Source: Lindgomyces ingoldianus (lineage: Eukaryota; Ascomycota; Dothideomycetes; Pleosporales; Lindgomycetaceae). Taken from it: a DNA stretch of 64,000 nt. The stretch lies in contig NW_022985171.1 of NCBI RefSeq assembly GCF_010093535.1, positions 510,232-574,231 on the forward strand. The letters are read 5' to 3'. A program made the position numbers and the translations under genes. Below are positions 58,191-64,000 of the stretch, piece by piece. The notes below the pieces were generated by a model. The model did no database searches, was not told the DNA's origin, and saw only the letters and a program-made list of their open reading frames with translations. The stretch's first letter is position 1. Every line of letters begins with the position of its first letter.

Positions 58191-59271
58191 AAGCGCACTG
58201 CAATATACTTGAAGGGATGTCTGTTGGATCGCTGATCGGCTATATGACGCGTATCGCTTCGTATCGTGAATAAACTCTTATAAGCGGGATAAGTCGTATT
58301 TCTAGATAATTAGTCAGATGCGGATTCAACATGCAGGAAGGGTTGCGCGCTGGTGACACATGAGACAGAATTAGTGACGCTCGACGGTCTATATAATAGC
58401 AATGGACCCAGCTTGAGGATATCTGACACTGACAGAGAGTGTGAGGGTGAGGCCGATTTTCCAAGTCCTGATAAGTTTCCTACCCTTTCGAAGCGGGGTT
58501 GAAACTTTCAAACATCTATGTAAACTGCTAAGCTGGAATGAGCAAGGTGCTTGGCGCAGGGGTAAGAAGTATGGCAAAAATCATAAAGGAGTGTCTTGAC
58601 AAATAACCATCATGTTTCCATTTCGGTTAGGGCCGCTTTCGCTCTCTGCTAGAAAATACTAAGCCTAGAATTAAACTCGAATTTTTTTGTATAAATGGCT
58701 CTATCCGTCGTTTAAGAGAAGACGCTGAGCTTAGTGACGATAAATACTATACTGCAAGTAAGTGACTATGACTTTAGAGAACATTAGATAGGGAAACGAA
58801 ACGTCGTGTCACTTTAAGACCCAGTATTTGATATATTTGGCTCGGGTGTGGCACTACTACTTCCGCGAGGTTTCAAAGAGTAAAAATAACTTCCATAGGC
58901 GTCCTAGTACTCTAGTGCCAGATTTGGTTCCTCGGAGAATTCTCCTAGGGATGTTCTCCTGAGACTAACCTACTAGGAGAAAGCTTAACCTGTGTTACGG
59001 TTCGTCTGCGATCTGATTCAGTAGCGATTCTCGAACAATAAGTAGCAATAGTATTAGCCTGCTTTAAGCAATAGCCTAGGCAAAGTAGACGAGGATCTAT
59101 ACCAAAACGATATTAGGAACTCGATATTCTACCATACCAATAGCCTCATATGATCGATCAATTTAATCAACCAATTCAATCAATCACTGCAATCGCACTA
59201 ATTGATAGCAACTCTATTCAAGAGGCAACCGAGATTACGACGACACTATTTGCGTCGAGTTGTACCCTCCA
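58191..59271. other. Intergenic, AT-rich
   Basis: No gene is supported. CTCCTAGGAG-like palindromic words lie at about 58938-58982. Confidence 0.4.
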
Positions 59272-61123
59272 TCAATCCTTAGTGTCTTCGGGTACATGGA
59301 GTCTTTTTGCCCTCACGTGTTTTCTTTTCAATTTCCTATATTCCTTAGATCTCTCTACCGTCCTCTTCGACACACGCACGACGCTATCCTGGTACTCCTC
59401 TGGTAGCCCCTGGGTAAATGTTGGTTTATAATTGATAAACACTACTTTAACCACTGTGCAGCTCGCTCTATTTCTGATCTCCTTAAAGAGCTTTCTGAAA
59501 TGTTCCAGCCAAATTGCTGCCAGCTGTTTTTCCTCGATATCGTTGAAAATTGCCGTGTCGACGATAATGTATAGATGCTTTAACCCAGCTAGAACGGAGC
59601 CTAATAACGCGAACCAGTCGTTTTCGGTCCTCGCGCTCTGAAAGCGCACGGCATTGAGCGAGAGTGAGCGCTCGCTCAATAGGGTGGGATTCTTCTGCAA
59701 GATCTGGTAGACCAATTGCTTCACTACTTCAATAGTAGTGATCGGTTTTCGTTCGCCATGATCGAACGGCGGCTTATGCAAGACCCAGACCACGGGTGTT
59801 TCGGTCGAATCGAGGTGATCAATCACGTCTACTGCAAAGTTTTTGGCAAGGTGACGCGTTCGGAAGGATGAGCTGACAATGATTTGAGATGATGTAGGTC
59901 CTGTACCGAAGTCCCTCAGGCCGGGGGTGGCTTGGAGATTGCCTGAGTAGAATTTATCTCTTTGCCTGTGGCGGTTGCGTACCGATGTATAGAAATGCCT
60001 GATTTCTTCGGGTGATTCGAAAGGTGAGGCGTGGACAAAAGTCAGTATTTGAGAGAACTGGATCTCGCAAACGCGGCGATTAGTGTCAATTAGGTGGGCT
60101 TGGCTAAGAGCATTGTAGGCTGTTCCAATTAGAGCCCGATAAACCTGCAAGTGGACATAGGATTAAAGACTCACATTCCATGACTCTTTTCATGTCTTCC
60201 AATATTGCGTAAGTATCCTGCAGCCTCGAGTGCATTCGCCTTTGTTCGGCAAAGCTTAGACTTGCTGCTAATTGATCTATTTTCCGTGAAGCTTCTCGGA
60301 TCTCATCGACTAGATCCTGAAACCGGAGCCTGAAAGGGCGTGTGATAGATGTAATTGCGTGTTTTATTTTCCCTTCTTTGTACCATTTCACTGCTCTTTG
60401 GACGAAGTTGATGATGTGTGCGTACAAAGTCCCTACCAAAGTCTTCATCAGTGGTGTGGGAAAGAGTACGGCTTTAAGCTCTACATGCGGTAGCGTATCT
60501 GCGATATAACACAATGCTTTTGATAGTTCGTGAAGAAGTTCTTCATGGTTCAAGACGCCCTGTGCCGGTTAGTCAATCTTCTTTAAGCTCGGACCCATTA
60601 TCTATATGTGTACGCACAATGAAAACAAACTTGATAGCCCCCCAAGCCAGCGAGACGTATTCTATTCGATGCTTAGTAACCTTGTGCATTTAAAGAGGTT
60701 GGTGAAATCTTACCTGGATGGTGTTGGCTCAAGACATCTAGGATATTTCCGTAGAACAAGACCCGGTATGACAACTTAGATAGCCACTCTCTGGGCCTCG
60801 AATGCTTTGACGAATCGTATGCCTCTTTGGCTTCTTGGACAGCTTTCTGCACATCTTGTAATGATGTCTTCTCCTGAAGCCATATCCTTTTGCATTCATC
60901 TTGGGTTAGGTTTGACTCGAAGAAGCGGACGGCATGTCGAAAAGCTTCTTGGGCGGGATTTGGAAAGCTATTATGTGTTTAGTGATGCTATTCGCTTGTT
61001 TTTCATCTCAAGATCCTCCAATTTCTGTCATACTTACCTTGGATCACTGTCCAGGAAGTCCCATCCAGGCCCTGTTAGTGCGGTCAGGGCACTAGGTACT
61101 CCGATTTGACCAGTCATCGCCAT
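59272..61123 (-). CDS. DUF7708-type fungal protein, possible NLR-like component
   Basis: Exons on the minus strand: 61123-61038, 60967-60714, 60661-60618, 60559 to about 60185, and about 60144-59272, roughly 545 aa. The N-terminal half (AQEAFRHAVRFFESNLTQDE, LSQHHP|EYVSLAWGAIKFVFI|GVLNHEELLHELSKALCYIA) matches the DUF7708 helical domain found at the head of many fungal STAND/NACHT proteins. The C-terminal half has a Rossmann-like pattern (SSQIIVSSSFRTRHLAKNF, PVVWVLHKPPFD, HLYIIVDTAIF, TVVKVVFINYK) but no Walker A GKS. The last true junction is odd: only 30-41 bp separate the two frames (60185-60144), shorter than a normal intron, and the strong GTGAGT donor shifts the frame. So the gene may be broken there or use a minimal intron. 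It is divergent from the AAA+ gene. Confidence 0.7.
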
Positions 61124-61586
61124 GACATGCTAAGTAGGGACCATATATGTCGTGCAAGGAGAACCGAAAATAATGGGTATAAGAAGCCTGTCTGTCGATA
61201 TATCGATCAATTTATTCGACTTTCCAACATCATTAGTAGATGTGCCAGGCTGTATTAGGGGGCTTGGTATGTCTTTCCAGTATGCGATACGGTGAACGCC
61301 TGTGCTATGATCGAGCAGGTTCTTATAACATTCTTTTGCAAATGACTGGGTTGAGAAGACCTGCCTGGGAACAAACACCAAGTGCGCTGCCCATTCCCGA
61401 GCCGCTTCGGCGAGTAGTTTTCTTTAGGCAGTCAAGAGAGGAGGAGGTTGTGGCTGTGCAAAATGCCCGTGCATGTAGCGCCCCACAATGGGCCTTGGCA
61501 TCTTGTCTCTCGCGTCGCTCTGCTGTAGCCGCAATCTGACTCCAGCTCCACCAACATGACAATTCGGCAACATTCTAGCTCCACCG
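61124..61586. promoter_or_regulatory. Shared promoter of DUF7708 and AAA+ genes
   Basis: 463 bp between the divergent starts. Short frames on both strands are not supported. No specific binding motif is recognised. Confidence 0.45.
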
Positions 61587-64000
61587 ATGCAAGATGAGGA
61601 TAGCCGCGGGCTGAGAACCTTCCAACGAAGCAATAGGAGCAGAAAGAGAGACCCTCCAGCAAAGGAGAGACCTGGGTACTGGCCACCACTGTATCCAGGT
61701 GAAGATCAGAGCAGCTTGGTCATTCGAGAACCTCCTCCACTCATTCCAAACGGATCGCCGCCTCAAATTACTTTCCCGCATCTAAGCTCTTTCGATACAT
61801 CGATCGCAGTAGACGACAACAACGTAACTCCTGCTTCCCCGCCTAGTCAAATAGCACCAGGCCCAGAAGCGTTCGACGCACAAGGACCGCCTGAGGTTGG
61901 AGAGCGTCCAGATACTGCGCAAGCCTCTGTAGAAGACAACCCCTTCATTGAATGGCGGAGAAGGAGGGGTCCATCATATATCAAATCAACGATATCTAAA
62001 GACAATACATCTGCGGACCGGACGGAAGCTCAAGAGGGGCTCAAGTTCCTGGGGCAAAGATTCGGAAAACAGCAAGTAAGTGCGCCTTCTTTCTATGATC
62101 ACCGCTCTACTATCTGGTATATGGTGCTGATTTCTTGCCGGTAGAACCACGAAAAAGTTGAATTTGGACTTTTCAATCGCTTTATCGATGCAGTCTCAGG
62201 ACCCCGTTCACCAAAAATTCAGCGAACTCTAGGCTCTCTCACAATCCCTGACACGTATAAACCTCTTCGGACACGCAATGCTACTCAAAGGAGTAGCTTA
62301 CCTCGCACTACTTATAACAAAATTCCGACTGTCCATTTGATACGTCCACCAAGCCCCTGGGTAGCCATGGATCATGCACATAGAGGCGATCATGGCGGGA
62401 GCGGGACGAATCCCTTTGCTATGCCTCAATCAGGAGGGAACGATTTCCGCGACGCGAAACGGAGAAAAGTCGACCTTCCTGCAACGTTGGCGCAACCTTC
62501 ACTCGAGATGCTTTCAACCCCCCTGTTCAATTCAACTTCAGTATCGAAGCATGCCACTTCATCGGATGTAAGGTATTGGTTCTTGATGTTGTAACTTCTT
62601 ACTCAAATGGTTCTTCTAGGATTTTGCATATCAGGATTTTATAGATGTGAGCAAATCTGCTTCTTCGCCCCGACCTTACCCGACCTCCACCATGGCTCCA
62701 CCGCCTTTCACAGCCAGGGGCCAGTCTAGAATATCTCAATCTAACAGTGGAAATGGTGAGATTGCCTTGTTCATATTAGAATATCTATGTGTTACACAAA
62801 AGTTCCCCAGTCCCCGCTTCATCCTATTCGACTTAACAAGTCTTTTACAGCACCAATTCCGTATCCCAAAGAGCGTGACGGTAATATCTCTCCTCTCGGA
62901 AAGAGGTTCCTACAATCCAACAACCTGTCTGACGGCTATGGAGAACTACAAAATGACTACAGGCTGCCTGACTGGAGGGCCCGAATCTGCCAGCTCTCTG
63001 GGATACCTATCCAAGCGTCTGATGATCGAGTAATGAAAGGACTTGAAGCGATGGCAGCAGCATACAACACCATAGCGAAAGACAAGCTGGAAGCAAACAG
63101 CGCTTTAGAACCAACTTATCATGTCCTGCACAGGATCTATTGTGGAAGCAGCATGGAAACTACGGTGTTTCACGATGCCCCATACTACACGAGCCAAGCA
63201 GAATATCATACACACATGACTGGAGTAAAATCCGTTCCAAACGTGGAGCTTCATATAGTCAAGGAACCGCGTCTTTCTTTTGTTGTGTTCATGGAATACT
63301 CGTGTTGTCAAGTCATGTCTCACGGCGCGCCAAAGAAGAGCGATAACCCAGCACCGACGGGCCATAAAATACTTCCTGTATCTGAGGTCCTTTGCAAAGC
63401 TCTTAGCAAACTAACTTCAAACAGTCCAATAGTAGAGAACATGAGTCCTGCGTTCGAAATGCAGGATGAGATCCTTACTCCATATCTATGGGTATACCAT
63501 TCGAGAGGATCAATATTGGATTCCAAGAAGGAGCTCGATCCGGAAGAAAACCTTCATTTAGACGCCTTTATGGATTATATCAACGAGTATTACGGTTCGG
63601 AGTTTGCGACCGTAGACGATGAACTTGAAAAGGGGATGATTTCGCCGCAATACCTAAAATATCCTTTCGTATGTATAAACTTCAAAGGTTTCTTCATATG
63701 AGTTCTAACGTGGTATGATTAGGTTCCTAACCAAGTGATCGTTCTCGCAGATCTAAAACAAACAAATGAAGATGCCGACAAATACGTTAGAGCGTACCTA
63801 TTGAACCAGTGGCCAACATCAACCACAGTAGGCGGAGTAAAACAGGCTGCCATACTCTCTCTCACTGCATCATTTTGGGAGTACGACGGCGTCTTCCAGT
63901 GGTCTTCTTGTAATCTGGACATGGAAATGGATGATAAAGGACCACCAATACTAATCAATACACTGAAGATATACCCGATCGATTACGCGAAGAAGGGTCT
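61587..64000 (+). CDS. AAA+ ATPase with DUF7025 N-terminal domain (5' part)
   Basis: The visible exons are join(61587..62075,62145..62567,62620..62755,62851..63668,63723..>64000); all junctions keep frame and the gene continues beyond the window. Residues 1-350 are Pro/Ser-rich and disordered, with a basic stretch DAKRRKVDLP that could be a nuclear signal. The ordered part begins near DWRARICQLSGIP and includes TYHVLHRIYCGSS, LSFVVFMEYSCC, ILTPYLWVYHSRGSIL, HLDAFMDYINEYYGSEFATV, YLKYPF|VPNQVIVL and LKIYPIDYAKKG. This is the DUF7025 layout that precedes a single AAA+ ATPase domain in fungal proteins; that ATPase domain itself lies outside the window. Function is unknown; paralogues are abundant in plant-associated ascomycetes. 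Confidence 0.8.

Overview
The window is nuclear DNA from a filamentous ascomycete (Pezizomycotina). The evidence is genes with short introns (about 50-110 bp, GT-AG, often a CTAAC-like branch site), fungal-specific families (CFEM plus seven-helix receptor, APSES regulator MBP1, SPO71, DUF7708 and DUF7025 proteins), and a 4 kb AT-saturated block that looks like repeat-induced point mutation (RIP). A Leotiomycetes-type plant-associated fungus would fit, but that is inference. I saw no rRNA, tRNA or CRISPR.

Layout. 1-3 kb: an isochorismatase-fold hydrolase and a DHA1-type drug/H+ antiporter, divergently transcribed. 5-10.3 kb, all minus strand: an uncertain membrane-protein gene, the SPO7 homologue (lipin phosphatase regulator) and a CGI-58/Cld1-type alpha/beta hydrolase. 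13-15 kb: a secreted M6 metalloprotease. 17.6-21.7 kb: a decayed DNA transposon with terminal inverted repeats of about 215 bp, carrying two nested solo LTRs, each with a perfect 5-bp target duplication. 22-23 kb: an APH-fold kinase. 25-29 kb: a sugar transporter and a GH51 arabinofuranosidase sharing one 501-bp promoter. 31.7-37 kb: housekeeping genes (MBP1, a LYR/Cup1-like mitochondrial protein, a GNAT acetyltransferase). 37-45 kb: gene-poor, with relics of a WD40 protein, a multi-exon gene and a mucin-like wall protein. 45.5-49 kb: SPO71. 52.3-56.6 kb: a cytochrome P450 and a CFEM-receptor, divergent. 57.8-58.2 kb: a second WD40 relic. 59.3-64 kb: a DUF7708 protein divergent from a DUF7025 AAA+ ATPase that runs off the right edge.

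How the genes may work together. The clearest functional unit is the transporter/GH51 pair, for release or uptake of arabinose-containing sugars. The hydrolase/antiporter, P450/receptor and DUF7708/AAA+ pairs are divergent neighbours whose functional link is only suggested by a shared promoter. Conserved core genes alternate with accessory blocks that hold the transposon, relics and immunity-like families. Multi-exon models were built by hand from splice motifs and reading-frame continuity. They are frame-consistent, but no transcript data support them.
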